DNA of 64,000 nucleotides from Acetivibrio mesophilus (GTDB taxonomy: Bacteria > Bacillota > Clostridia > Acetivibrionales > Acetivibrionaceae): NCBI RefSeq assembly GCF_004102745.1, contig NZ_RLII01000018.1, positions 1-64,000 on the forward strand, written 5' to 3'. How positions within the stretch are numbered: position 1 is the stretch's first letter; each line of letters starts with the position of its first letter. Below the pieces are notes generated by a model. The model made no database searches. It saw only the letters and a list, made by a program, of their open reading frames with translations, and was not told the origin of the DNA. Below are positions 8,648-17,889 of this stretch, in pieces. The position numbers and the translations under genes are program-made.

Positions 8648-10272
8648 AGATGCTTATAGCTGACGATGAGCAGATTATTCTGGACGGACTTAAGCAAAGT
8701 ATTGATTGGAAAAGCTATGACATTGAAATTGCAGGAACAGCAAGAAATGGTATTGAAGCACTGGAACTGGTAAATACCTTGAAAGTCCACATTGTCGTCA
8801 CTGACATCAGGATGCCGGGATTAAGCGGCCTTGAGCTCGTAAAGGAGATTCGCAAAGCCAGACAGGAGGTTAGAATCATAATCATCAGTGCCTATGAACA
8901 GTTTGAGTTTGCACAGGAAGCGATTTCCCTCGGTGTGCTATCCTATATTACAAAGCCACTAAAAAAGAAAAAGATTATAGATGAGGTTTTAAAAGCGCGG
9001 GACGCTATTTTGAAAGAAAAGCGGGAAAGAGAAAGCATAACCCGATTGGAAGAGCTGTACAAAAATAATCTTCCTATCTTAAGAGAGCATTTTCATAATA
9101 ATTTGATTATGGGCAGAGCAAGACTTACGGGAGACTTTACCAAACAGTTTGCCTTGTATGAAATTGACCTTGATAACTCAAATGTGGGTGTGGCAGTATT
9201 TACTATTGACGATCAAACAGAGACTCCTGATGAATTCTTTGAAAAGAGTTTCCAGCTTATAAATTTAAGAATTGCTGAAATGGCTAGGGAGTTTCTCCCT
9301 GAATGCTACAAAAAGATTGTGTTTCAAAGCTATAACAATGAAGTAGTGATGATATACAATGCGGGGTGTGAGTTTACTGCTGCTATTAAAGATGTTACTC
9401 TAACGGCTGAAAAAATTAAGAACTCAATACGCCTTGAAACAAAAGTATCTGTCAGTGCCGGAGTGGGAAGAATCTATCCTCATATTAGGGATGCTTCTCT
9501 TTCGTATCAGGAAGCTGTAAAGGCACTTAATTATCGGTTGGTTTATGGAAATAATACTGTACTGTATATAGACAATGTCGATATGAAAGAGATGAAGCAT
9601 GCGCATCTTTTCAATGACCTCATTGAAATACTCAGAAACCTTCAGAACATTCTTTCTACAGGCAAAGCCGATGAGGTAAAGAAGCTTACCAGAGCAAAAA
9701 TTTCTCAGATAATTAGCTGCGGAAGCATTCCATATTACTATGTGCAGCAGGTATATTGTCAGCTTTTGTCGTCGATGTTAAGGACACTTTATGAGATGAA
9801 CATATCCCCGGAACAGTTGTATGGAACTCCTGTACATCTATACGGAGAGTTTTTCAAAAAGAAGACTCTCGACGAGATTGAGGAATGGTATGATGACCTG
9901 GTGGAACGGGCATGTGCGGTTATCAACCAAAAAAAAGCGGAAAAGGCGGGATGGGTAATAAATTCTGCAGTGAGCTATATAAAAAAGAATTGCAAGAGGG
10001 ATATATCCCTTGGTGAAGTGGCGGAGTTTGTTAATCTTAATCCTTCCTACTTAAGTCGGCTTTTTAAGGAGGAAATGGGCATTCAGTTTGTGGAATATGT
10101 TAGAAATGTAAAGATGGAACTTGCAAAGGAAATGCTGAAAAACAGCAGCAAGAAAATCTATCAGATCTGCGAGGAGCTCGGCTATCAAAACGTCCAGTAC
10201 TTTTCCACCGTCTTTAAAAATACCGTCGGCATGACCCCTGTTGAATACAGAAAAATGAGTATGGCTGAGTAA
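8641..10272 (+). CDS. YesN-type response regulator with AraC output domain
   Basis: The N-terminal receiver domain has the acidic pair D8-D9, phospho-acceptor Asp55 in VVTDIRMPG and the conserved Lys in YITKP. A long central region (about 130-430) follows, as is usual for YesN proteins. The C-terminal AraC/XylS double helix-turn-helix (about 445-540) ends in SKKIYQICEELGYQNVQYF and the GMTPVEYR block. It should bind DNA and activate the neighbouring importer and pectin genes when phosphorylated by the YesM kinase whose gene it overlaps. GGAGGGG five bases before the ATG fixes the start. Confidence 0.92.
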   Translation: MLKMLIADDEQIILDGLKQSIDWKSYDIEIAGTARNGIEALELVNTLKVHIVVTDIRMPGLSGLELVKEIRKARQEVRIIIISAYEQFEFAQEAISLGVLSYITKPLKKKKIIDEVLKARDAILKEKRERESITRLEELYKNNLPILREHFHNNLIMGRARLTGDFTKQFALYEIDLDNSNVGVAVFTIDDQTETPDEFFEKSFQLINLRIAEMAREFLPECYKKIVFQSYNNEVVMIYNAGCEFTAAIKDVTLTAEKIKNSIRLETKVSVSAGVGRIYPHIRDASLSYQEAVKALNYRLVYGNNTVLYIDNVDMKEMKHAHLFNDLIEILRNLQNILSTGKADEVKKLTRAKISQIISCGSIPYYYVQQVYCQLLSSMLRTLYEMNISPEQLYGTPVHLYGEFFKKKTLDEIEEWYDDLVERACAVINQKKAEKAGWVINSAVSYIKKNCKRDISLGEVAEFVNLNPSYLSRLFKEEMGIQFVEYVRNVKMELAKEMLKNSSKKIYQICEELGYQNVQYFSTVFKNTVGMTPVEYRKMSMAE

Positions 10273-10352
10273 ATCAAGGAATTGAAAAAGTATACGAAGG
10301 CACAAGGAAAATATTTTTGCATTTGAATACAAGCATTATAGGAGGAATAGAA

Positions 10353-11192
10353 ATGAGAATAGGTGTAAGAGCCCATGATTTGGGAAAACAATCGGTGGAA
10401 GAACTGGCACAAAAAATATCTGAAATGGGCTTTGACTGTATACAATTGGCACTTTCAAAGGCAATTTCCGGAATGGATTTCAGCTTAGGAAAGCTGAATC
10501 CCGGGATGGCTTGGCGAATCGGGAAAACCTTTGAACGGTATGGAATACAGATTGCAGTATTAGGCTGTTATATCAACCCTGTGCATCCAGATAAGGAAGA
10601 GAGGAGACGTCAAATTGAGAGATTCAAAGAGCACTTGAGATTTGCACGGGGTTTCGGCTGCGGAATTGTAGCAACCGAAACCGGTTCTATCAATGCAGAC
10701 TTTTCATTCCATCCGGATAATCATGGAGAGAAGGCTTTTGGTGAATTGGCAGATAGTGTAAAGGAAATGACCGATGAGGCAGAACGTTTTGGTGTGATTG
10801 CAGCAATTGAAGGGGTTACTCGATATGTGACCCATACTCCGGAAAGGATTGCCAAACTACTTGAAGTTGTTGATTCAAATAATCTTCAGGTGGTTTTTGA
10901 TCCGGTCAATTTAATTTCTATTGATAATTACCACGACCAAGAGGGTGTCATCACAAGATCCTTTGAGCTTTTTGGAGATCGTATTGTCATACTGCATGCC
11001 AAGGATTTTGTCGTATCCGAGGGACGAATGATTACGGTTCAGGCTGGAAAAGGAATGCTGAACTACGACCTCCTTTTTAAGCTGCTCAAAGCGAATAAGC
11101 CGGATATTAATATACTGATGGAGAATGCCAAACCCGAAACCATGGTTGAAGGAATAGCATATCTAAGAACGAAATATTTCAATGCACTTTGA
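10353..11192 (+). CDS. sugar phosphate isomerase/epimerase family (TIM barrel)
   Basis: The protein (279 residues) belongs to the xylose isomerase-like/AP endonuclease 2 TIM-barrel superfamily. AIEGVTR, FDPVNLISIDNYHDQ and ILHAKDF carry the Glu, Asp, His and Asp residues that normally ligate a divalent metal, and ILMENAKPE supplies the last Glu. Members include sugar epimerases and isomerases, IolE and IolI; the substrate cannot be read from the sequence. Its place between a YesN regulator and pectin hydrolases suggests a uronate or pectic-sugar step. The ATG at 10353 follows GGAGGA by six bases; a TTG 36 bases earlier is in frame but lacks an SD. It ends seven bases before the convergent GH28 gene. 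Confidence 0.8.
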   Translation: MRIGVRAHDLGKQSVEELAQKISEMGFDCIQLALSKAISGMDFSLGKLNPGMAWRIGKTFERYGIQIAVLGCYINPVHPDKEERRRQIERFKEHLRFARGFGCGIVATETGSINADFSFHPDNHGEKAFGELADSVKEMTDEAERFGVIAAIEGVTRYVTHTPERIAKLLEVVDSNNLQVVFDPVNLISIDNYHDQEGVITRSFELFGDRIVILHAKDFVVSEGRMITVQAGKGMLNYDLLFKLLKANKPDINILMENAKPETMVEGIAYLRTKYFNAL

Positions 11193-11199
11193 TTTTGCT

Positions 11200-12498
11200 T
11201 TACTCACTAATGTCAAAATTGCAGGAGGTTAGGCGAATTCCGTAGGAATTATCAAATTCAGCCGCCAAACCTTCCTGTCCGTATATTGTTACATGGTCAA
11301 AACAGATATCCTCTGTGTTGCAGCAATAGATCCCTCTCTTTTTCATCGGCTGAAGGCCGCACATCATTGCAGGTATTTCCTCCGTCGGGTTTTCTGCCAT
11401 TGAAACAGCAACATGGCTAAAGGTTATTTGGCTTACAGGCATCTCCGGAAGTCCGAATATAAATACGGCAGCAGCACGGGCATTTCGTGCAATGATATTG
11501 CAGAATCGAATGTTCCTAAAAATCGGCGTAGAGGAAGAAACGAGGTGGGCAGACCTGTCCTGAACTTCATTACTTTTTCCTCCTTCGCCACAAAAATAGT
11601 ACTTATTCATAACTATTGGGCACATTACATCATTCATTACCAGATTGCTGACTAAAATATCTTCGACAATACCGCCTCTTCCTCGACGGGTTTTCAGGCG
11701 TATTCCTCTATCGGTGCCTTCAAATACACAATTGGAAATGACAACGTTTCGAACTCCTCCGCTCATTTCGCTTCCGATAACCACTCCTCCATGACCGTGT
11801 ACCAGGGTACAGTTGACGATGGCGATATTCTCGCAACTAATTCTGGTATTACACTTTTCCGTACCGGATTTGATGGTAATACAATCGTCTCCAACATCTA
11901 CATAGCAATTGGAAATACGTACGTTTTTGGATGAGTCGGGGTTTATTCCATCGGTATTTGGCGAGTCTGGAGGATTTATGATTGCAATATTATTAATTGT
12001 AACGTTGTTGCAACGAATGGGATTAATCGTCCATGCCGGTGAATTGATGAGTGTTATTCCATCGAGGGTTATTCGGCAGGAATCTTCAAAACTAATCAGG
12101 CGGGGCCTGGGATAAGATAGTGCTCCTGCTTTAAACTGCTTCCACCAAAAATCTCCCTGACCGTCAAGGGTGCCTTGTCCCGTGATAGATACGTTATCTA
12201 GATTTCTGCCGTAAATCATGGGCATGTATGCCTCATGTTCGGCACCTTCCCATTGGGAGCGAATGATGGGATAGTCTGAAGGGTTTTGTGAAAAAACAAC
12301 GCGTGCTCCGGCACTTAAGTAGAGGTTCACATTGCTTTCCAATTCAATGGCACCTGTAAGAAAAGTTCCTGAGGGTACATATACTGTACCGCCACCGCTG
12401 TTAAAGCATGCCTGAATGCAAGAGGCAAAAGCCGATGTACTTAAAACTGCGCCGGTAGCATCGGCTCCGAATTGTGTAATATCAAATATTGTAGACAT
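11200..12498 (-). CDS. GH28 polygalacturonase family enzyme, cytoplasmic
   Basis: This is a right-handed beta-helix pectinase of 432 residues. All four GH28 signatures are visible: NTDG (181-184), the catalytic Asp pair DD (204-205), GHG with His236, and the substrate-binding RLK (267-269). There is no signal peptide, so it should act in the cytoplasm on imported oligogalacturonides or rhamnogalacturonan fragments, most likely as an exo-acting enzyme; the mode of action is inferred from size and location. It overlaps its upstream neighbour, a GH105 hydrolase, by a single base, giving a two-gene operon read leftwards. Confidence 0.93.
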   Translation of the reverse strand: MSTIFDITQFGADATGAVLSTSAFASCIQACFNSGGGTVYVPSGTFLTGAIELESNVNLYLSAGARVVFSQNPSDYPIIRSQWEGAEHEAYMPMIYGRNLDNVSITGQGTLDGQGDFWWKQFKAGALSYPRPRLISFEDSCRITLDGITLINSPAWTINPIRCNNVTINNIAIINPPDSPNTDGINPDSSKNVRISNCYVDVGDDCITIKSGTEKCNTRISCENIAIVNCTLVHGHGGVVIGSEMSGGVRNVVISNCVFEGTDRGIRLKTRRGRGGIVEDILVSNLVMNDVMCPIVMNKYYFCGEGGKSNEVQDRSAHLVSSSTPIFRNIRFCNIIARNARAAAVFIFGLPEMPVSQITFSHVAVSMAENPTEEIPAMMCGLQPMKKRGIYCCNTEDICFDHVTIYGQEGLAAEFDNSYGIRLTSCNFDISE

Positions 12499-13622
12499 TA
12501 TATCTTATCTCCTTCGTATGGTATTTTATCTCCGAGTCTTATTATTTCTGCTACTGCTAAAATGAGAGGACCGTAGCCTTTATAATCATTTGTGACTACG
12601 GGCTCGCTGATATAGTATGAAAATGAACCGTCACGATAGGGATTTCCTCCAAGTCCTGCGACAGAACAGACGTTTTTAAGATCGACAAAACCGTCAGTAG
12701 TGAAGTCGATAAAGTGTTCTAAGATACCGTCAAATGCCTTACGGATATGGGGGATGTATTTATCATCGAGATATCCCATGCGAATTCCTTTTGCCAGAGC
12801 ATATGTAAACATACATGATGCGGAGGATTCCGGATAGTTTCCAGCTTCGTCCGCTTTATCGAGAACTTGATACCACACTCCCAGTGAGGAATCTTGTACC
12901 GAAACAATAGCTTCTGCAAGGTCGCAGAGAATTGCAATAATGGTGCTTCTTTTCTTATGATTTTCAGGGAAAAAGTCTAGTATATCTACAAGGGCCATAG
13001 AGTACCAGCCCATGGCGCGGCCCCAGAAATGCGGAGAACAACCGGTGATGTCATCCGACCATTTCATGCCCTTGCTTTCGTCCCAGGCATGGTAAAGAAG
13101 TCCGGTTTTTGGGTCTCGAGTTTGCTCATTGATTAAAATAACCTGAAGGGCAATATCATCAAAGTCCTTTAGAGTATTCATCATCGACGCATATTGGGCG
13201 TAAAATGGAGAGCACATATATATACCGTCAAGCCACATTTGGTGAGGGTATATTTTTTTATGCCAAAATCCCCTCTGAAGATTTCGTGGCTGAAGATAAA
13301 TCTGATTTCGAAGCACTGAAGCCGCTTTCATATAACGTTCATCACCGGTAAATCTGTATAAAAACAGAAGAGTTTTTCCGGGATTTATGTGATCGAGATT
13401 TAGCTCGGAAGCATCATAGCCGGATATACTTCCTCCGGCATCTATGAAGCGATCCATATTATCTTTAATGTATCGAAAATAAATATCTTCTTCTGTTTGT
13501 TGCCATACGGATTCAATTGATTTAAGTATAAGGCCGAATTCATAACACCATTTCTCCATATACTTCGATTGGCGGTTCATAGCTGAAAAAGCCATTTTTT
13601 TCAGAAGAACAGAATTATCCAT
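12498..13622 (-). CDS. GH105 unsaturated rhamnogalacturonyl/galacturonyl hydrolase (YteR/YesR type)
   Basis: This (alpha/alpha)6-barrel protein of 374 residues matches the GH105 family, which removes the unsaturated uronic acid left at the non-reducing end by pectate or rhamnogalacturonan lyases. Typical blocks are HQMWLDGIYM (128-136, containing an Asp probably equivalent to the family's catalytic one), HAWDESKGMKWSDD and FWGRAMGWY. No signal peptide is present. The released unsaturated galacturonate would rearrange to 5-keto-4-deoxyuronate, the substrate of KduI encoded downstream in this locus. It is the first gene of the leftward pair with GH28. Confidence 0.92.
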   Translation of the reverse strand: MDNSVLLKKMAFSAMNRQSKYMEKWCYEFGLILKSIESVWQQTEEDIYFRYIKDNMDRFIDAGGSISGYDASELNLDHINPGKTLLFLYRFTGDERYMKAASVLRNQIYLQPRNLQRGFWHKKIYPHQMWLDGIYMCSPFYAQYASMMNTLKDFDDIALQVILINEQTRDPKTGLLYHAWDESKGMKWSDDITGCSPHFWGRAMGWYSMALVDILDFFPENHKKRSTIIAILCDLAEAIVSVQDSSLGVWYQVLDKADEAGNYPESSASCMFTYALAKGIRMGYLDDKYIPHIRKAFDGILEHFIDFTTDGFVDLKNVCSVAGLGGNPYRDGSFSYYISEPVVTNDYKGYGPLILAVAEIIRLGDKIPYEGDKI

Positions 13623-13785
13623 ATTATCAAAACTCCTTTTCCGCTAATGAATTTACTCTTATCTTTTATATTTAGATTATACAATGGCGCAAAAACAAAA
13701 TCTGCGTGAATCCTGCTTAAAAATATAAATTTCAATCATATATTGCTTAGAGCTATAAGAGCTGATATAATTATCATAAAAGGGG
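13623..13785. promoter_or_regulatory. divergent promoter region between GH105-GH28 and an AraC regulator
   Basis: This 163-base AT-rich spacer must hold the leftward promoter of the GH105-GH28 pair and the rightward promoter of the AraC-type gene. I see no confident -35/-10 pair. A short direct repeat GAGCTATAAGAGCT (within 13750-13765) could be part of an AraC-type operator, which is speculative. Confidence 0.35.
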
Positions 13786-14652
13786 ATGGTTGTTATCAGC
13801 AACAATATAGAGATTTATTCAACAGAGGATAATGCTTTTTCAATTTCCAGTAGTGATGTAATCGGCTACTTTTCAATGAGTAAAAAGCATGTTCACGAAA
13901 AATATGAAATATATTATCTTTTATCAGGGGAGAGGTATTACTTTATAAAGGACCAGGTTTTTCGAATAAAAAAAGGTCATTTGGTCTTTATAAATCAGGG
14001 AGAAATGCACAAGACCACCGATGCCGATCTGCCGGATCACAAGAGAATGTTGGTGTATTTTGAAAAGAGATTTATAGAGACTCTTAACGGTTCAGTATCG
14101 GCACTTCTCGATTTTATGGCGCAAAAAAAATACAGCGTTATGGAGCTTTCTTTAAGGGATCAGAACTACATTGAAAACATATTTAGGGAGATGACTGAAG
14201 AAATAATAAAAAAGCCCACTGGTTTTGAAGTACAGTTGCAGGGACTTTTGATGAAGCTGCTTGTATTTATATCAAGACATGTGGATGAACATAATGAAAA
14301 GGAGTACTTTTCCAACTGCCCGAAACACGAAAAGATAGCGGATATTGTGAAGTTTATCAATACCAATTACAGTGAGCAACTGTCCGTCGGTGAAATTGCA
14401 GAACGTTTTTATATCAGCCAGTACTATTTGTGCCGTACGTTCAAGGAGATTACCGGATATACAATTGTGCAGTACATAAACACTGTTCGTGTGAAAGAGG
14501 CCAAGAAGCTTTTGAGCCACGATAATCTAAAAATGATTCAAGTTGCCGAAAAAACTGGATTTGGCAGTATTGCGCAGTTTAACAGGGTTTTTCGTGAAAT
14601 TGTCGGATGTTCACCCTTAAACTATAGGAAGTCCTTGGATAATCAACTCTAA
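13786..14652 (+). CDS. AraC family transcriptional regulator with cupin sensor domain
   Basis: The protein has 288 residues. The N-terminal cupin-like arm (about 1-140) includes HVHEKYEIYYLLSG and the block GHLVFINQGEMHKT, typical of ligand-binding AraC domains. The C-terminal double helix-turn-helix (about 185-285) includes EIAERFYISQYYLCRTFKE and the VAEKTGFGSIAQFNRVF/PLNYRK signature. It most likely senses a uronate or pectin derivative and controls the divergent GH105-GH28 pair and/or the uxaB operon that follows. The start is uncertain: AAAGGGG lies directly against the ATG with almost no spacing. Confidence 0.88.
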   Translation: MVVISNNIEIYSTEDNAFSISSSDVIGYFSMSKKHVHEKYEIYYLLSGERYYFIKDQVFRIKKGHLVFINQGEMHKTTDADLPDHKRMLVYFEKRFIETLNGSVSALLDFMAQKKYSVMELSLRDQNYIENIFREMTEEIIKKPTGFEVQLQGLLMKLLVFISRHVDEHNEKEYFSNCPKHEKIADIVKFINTNYSEQLSVGEIAERFYISQYYLCRTFKEITGYTIVQYINTVRVKEAKKLLSHDNLKMIQVAEKTGFGSIAQFNRVFREIVGCSPLNYRKSLDNQL

Positions 14653-14762
14653 TTTATACCAGCAATTTTTGCAATATATTTGTCAACTAAAGAGAAGAAA
14701 TGTGCAAATAAGTTGCTATATAATCATTGTATAAATGTATATCAAATAGAGGTGATGCTCAA

Positions 14763-16292
14763 GTGGAGGTACTTGGCAGGAATAACGTTAAGGAAAAAAG
14801 TTTGAAAAACATATCCAACCTTAAGATAGGTCCTTTGGAATCCTATCCGGAAAAGGTGATTCAGTTTGGTGAGGGCAACTTTTTGCGTGGATTTGTCGAC
14901 TGGATGTTTAACCGCTTAAATTCGAAGGGATTGTTTAATGGCAGTGTTGCGGTGATTCAGCCTATCAATGGAGGATTAATAGATGTCATCAACAGTCAGG
15001 ACGGTTTGTATACCCTCATATTGAGGGGGATTCAGAATGGTGAGGTTGTGAATAACTGGGAAGTTATTACGGCTATCAGCCGTGGAATTGATTTGAATTC
15101 CAATTTTGAAGAGTTTTTAAAGCTGGCGCAGAATCCGGAACTCAGGGTGGTTGTATCTAATACCACGGAAGCTGGAATAGCGTATTCGCCTGATGACAAA
15201 CCGGACGATACCCCGCCGGGGTCCTTTCCGGGAAAGTTGACGGTATTTTTATATCATAGATTCAAAGCGTTTGACGGTGATATGAGTAAGGGATTTATTA
15301 TTATGCCCTGTGAGTTGATTGACAGAAATGGGGACAATCTTAAAAAAATTGTTCTTAGGCTGGCTAAAGAGTGGAAATTGGGCGAACGTTTTGAAGAATG
15401 GATTGAGAAGGCGAATTATTTCTTGAATACATTGGTGGACAGGATAGTAACAGGCTATCCGAAGGATGAAATTGAGGATATTACCAATATGCTGGGGTAT
15501 CGGGATAACCTTGTAGATACTGGAGAGATATTTCACCTTTGGGTAATCGAAGGGGATAAAAAGCTTGAAAGGGAGCTTCCCTTTAGGGAAGCTGGACTAA
15601 ATGTTCTTTGGACCGATAATATGGAGCCGTACAGGACACGAAAGGTTCGAATACTAAATGGTGCCCACACCATGACAGTATTGGCGGCGTACCTTTACGG
15701 ACTGGATACTGTGCAGGAATGTATTGATGACAGTATAGTAAATGCATACATGAAAAAAGGTATATATGAAGAGATTATTCCTACGCTTAATCTTCCTGAA
15801 GATGAACTTTTGCAATATGCCAAGGATGTGCTGGAGAGATTCTTAAATCCGTTTATAAAGCATTATCTTCTCAGCATTTCCTTAAATTCGGTATCTAAGT
15901 TCAAAACTCGTGTGCTTCCGTCTTTGTTGGAGTATGTAAAACTAAGGGATGAATTGCCCAAGATACTTACTTTTTCCCTTGCAGCGCTGTTTGCGTTTTA
16001 TAAAGGAGATGCTGTGCATGAAGGAGCATTGATTGGCAATAGAAATGGGAATGAATATAAAATCATAGATGACCTGAGTGTGCTGAATACTTTCCTGGAT
16101 ATTTGGAATCAATGGGATGGTTCAAAAGCAGAATTAGAGGCTATCTGTCTTAAACTGCTTGGAAAAGAAGAATGGTGGGAGTGTGACCTAAACAGTATAG
16201 CTGGGCTTAGAGAAAAGGTATCAAACTATCTTTTCGATATCATGACAAAGGGAATAGAAAATGTTTTAAAGGATGTAATATCAGAAAGTTAA
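14763..16292 (+). CDS. uxaB: tagaturonate reductase (altronate oxidoreductase)
   Basis: This is a mannitol dehydrogenase-family NAD-dependent enzyme of about 509 residues. It reduces D-tagaturonate to D-altronate, the second step of galacturonate breakdown. The N-terminal FGEGNFLRGFVDWMFN is characteristic of UxaB, and RKVRILNGAHT near residue 290 carries the catalytic Lys/Asn/His region. Fructuronate reductase UxuB is the main alternative. UxaB is preferred because the next gene is altronate dehydratase and not mannonate dehydratase. The GTG at 14763 follows AGAGGTGATG at good spacing; an upstream TTG (14727) has no SD. It begins an operon with uxaA, kduI and kduD. Confidence 0.92.
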   Translation: MEVLGRNNVKEKSLKNISNLKIGPLESYPEKVIQFGEGNFLRGFVDWMFNRLNSKGLFNGSVAVIQPINGGLIDVINSQDGLYTLILRGIQNGEVVNNWEVITAISRGIDLNSNFEEFLKLAQNPELRVVVSNTTEAGIAYSPDDKPDDTPPGSFPGKLTVFLYHRFKAFDGDMSKGFIIMPCELIDRNGDNLKKIVLRLAKEWKLGERFEEWIEKANYFLNTLVDRIVTGYPKDEIEDITNMLGYRDNLVDTGEIFHLWVIEGDKKLERELPFREAGLNVLWTDNMEPYRTRKVRILNGAHTMTVLAAYLYGLDTVQECIDDSIVNAYMKKGIYEEIIPTLNLPEDELLQYAKDVLERFLNPFIKHYLLSISLNSVSKFKTRVLPSLLEYVKLRDELPKILTFSLAALFAFYKGDAVHEGALIGNRNGNEYKIIDDLSVLNTFLDIWNQWDGSKAELEAICLKLLGKEEWWECDLNSIAGLREKVSNYLFDIMTKGIENVLKDVISES

Positions 16293-16316
16293 TAGAACAA
16301 AGGATGGAAAAATAAT

Positions 16317-17816
16317 ATGGATACGAATCGAAACCTAGCACTAAAAATACATGAAAAGGATAACATAGCAGTTGTGCTTGACAATGTCAAAAAGGGGCAG
16401 AAGGTTCTGTGCGGTGATGAAGAAATTACAGCAGGAGAAGACATTGACCGGGGACACAAGATTGCGCTGAAAAATATAGAAAATGGTGATGAAGTTGTAA
16501 AATACGGTTTTTCCATCGGCTATGCATCAAGAAGCATATCAAAGGGAGAGTATATACACACTCACAACCTAAGAACCGCATTAGATGGAATCCTTGAATA
16601 CACTTATAATCCGAAATTGCTGCCGTCTGAAGGAATACAATCAAAATCCACCTTTATGGGTTTTGTACGTAGTGACGGCAGGGTAGGTATACGCAACGAA
16701 ATCTGGATTATAAACACAGTGGGGTGTGTAAATAAAATATCCGAAAGGCTTGCCCGTGAGGCAAATGAGAGATTTAGGGGAGAGATAGACGGGGTATTCG
16801 CTTATACCCATCCTTATGGATGTTCACAAATGGGTGAGGATCAGGAAAATACCCAAAAGATTCTTGCCGGCTTGGTGAATCATCCTAATGCGGCAGGTGT
16901 ATTGGTGTTAGGTTTGGGTTGCGAAAATAACAATATTCCCGAATTCAAAAAGGTGTTGGGACAGATTGATGAAAAGCGTGTCCGCTTTCTTTCGGCTCAG
17001 GATGTTGAGGATGAGATCGATGAAGGTCTTAAGATTATTGGGGAACTGGTGGAATATGCCAGTCGATTTAAAAGACAGGAATGTCGAGCCTCAAAGCTTA
17101 TTGTAGGCCTAAAATGCGGTGGTTCTGATGGTTTTTCCGGAATTACGGCAAATCCTTTGGTAGGTGCTTTCTCAGATATGTTAACCGCACAAGGTGGCAT
17201 TTCCATCCTTACGGAAGTACCGGAGATGTTTGGCGCCGAAACACTGTTGATGAACAGGTGTGTCGGTAGGGAGGTCTTTGACAAAACCGTAAGGCTGATA
17301 AACGATTTCAAGGAATACTATATGAGGCATGACCAGGTGATTTATGACAACCCGTCGCCGGGAAACAAAAAAGGAGGCATTTCCACCCTTGAGGAAAAGT
17401 CCCTCGGATGTATCCAAAAAGGCGGAAGAGGAAATGTCACAGATGTATTGGATTATGGAACACCGGCAAAAATGCCCGGACTCAATCTGCTTAAAGGCCC
17501 GGGAAATGATATTGTAGCTTCTACAGCACTTACAGCATCGGGTGCACAAATGATTCTTTTTACAACCGGCAGAGGCACGCCGTTGGGGGCACCGGTTCCG
17601 ACCGTCAAGATATCTACCAATACGGAGCTCTATAAAGGTAAGCATAAGTGGATAGATTTCGATGCAGGAGCATTGATTGAGGGGGCAAAAATGGAGGAAT
17701 TGGCAAAAGAGTTTTGGCATTATGCAATGGATGTAGCCTCCGGGGAAATATTAACAAAAAATGAAGTCAATGACTGTCGGGAAATTGCCATATTTAAAGA
17801 CGGCGTTACATTATAG
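16317..17816 (+). CDS. uxaA: altronate dehydratase
   Basis: The 499-residue enzyme dehydrates D-altronate to 2-keto-3-deoxy-D-gluconate. The N-terminal SAF-like domain (about 1-85) is followed by the large D-galactarate dehydratase/altronate hydrolase domain with GRVGIRNEIWIINTVGC, HPYGCSQ and LKCGGSDGFSGITANP, whose Cys residues belong to the Fe-dependent active site. The length is normal for the family. It lies 24 bases after uxaB and in the same direction, giving consecutive pathway steps. Confidence 0.95.
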   Translation: MDTNRNLALKIHEKDNIAVVLDNVKKGQKVLCGDEEITAGEDIDRGHKIALKNIENGDEVVKYGFSIGYASRSISKGEYIHTHNLRTALDGILEYTYNPKLLPSEGIQSKSTFMGFVRSDGRVGIRNEIWIINTVGCVNKISERLAREANERFRGEIDGVFAYTHPYGCSQMGEDQENTQKILAGLVNHPNAAGVLVLGLGCENNNIPEFKKVLGQIDEKRVRFLSAQDVEDEIDEGLKIIGELVEYASRFKRQECRASKLIVGLKCGGSDGFSGITANPLVGAFSDMLTAQGGISILTEVPEMFGAETLLMNRCVGREVFDKTVRLINDFKEYYMRHDQVIYDNPSPGNKKGGISTLEEKSLGCIQKGGRGNVTDVLDYGTPAKMPGLNLLKGPGNDIVASTALTASGAQMILFTTGRGTPLGAPVPTVKISTNTELYKGKHKWIDFDAGALIEGAKMEELAKEFWHYAMDVASGEILTKNEVNDCREIAIFKDGVTL

Positions 17817-17889
17817 GTTATATTTATTACTCTGTATTAGAGAATGGGTGAATGCCCTTTCTGAATAATAAAGAACAGGAGAGATATAA

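Noticed and set aside
14763-16292. Fructuronate reductase UxuB
   Set aside because: The pathway neighbour is altronate dehydratase UxaA, and the N-terminal motif fits UxaB better. A dual role cannot be excluded.
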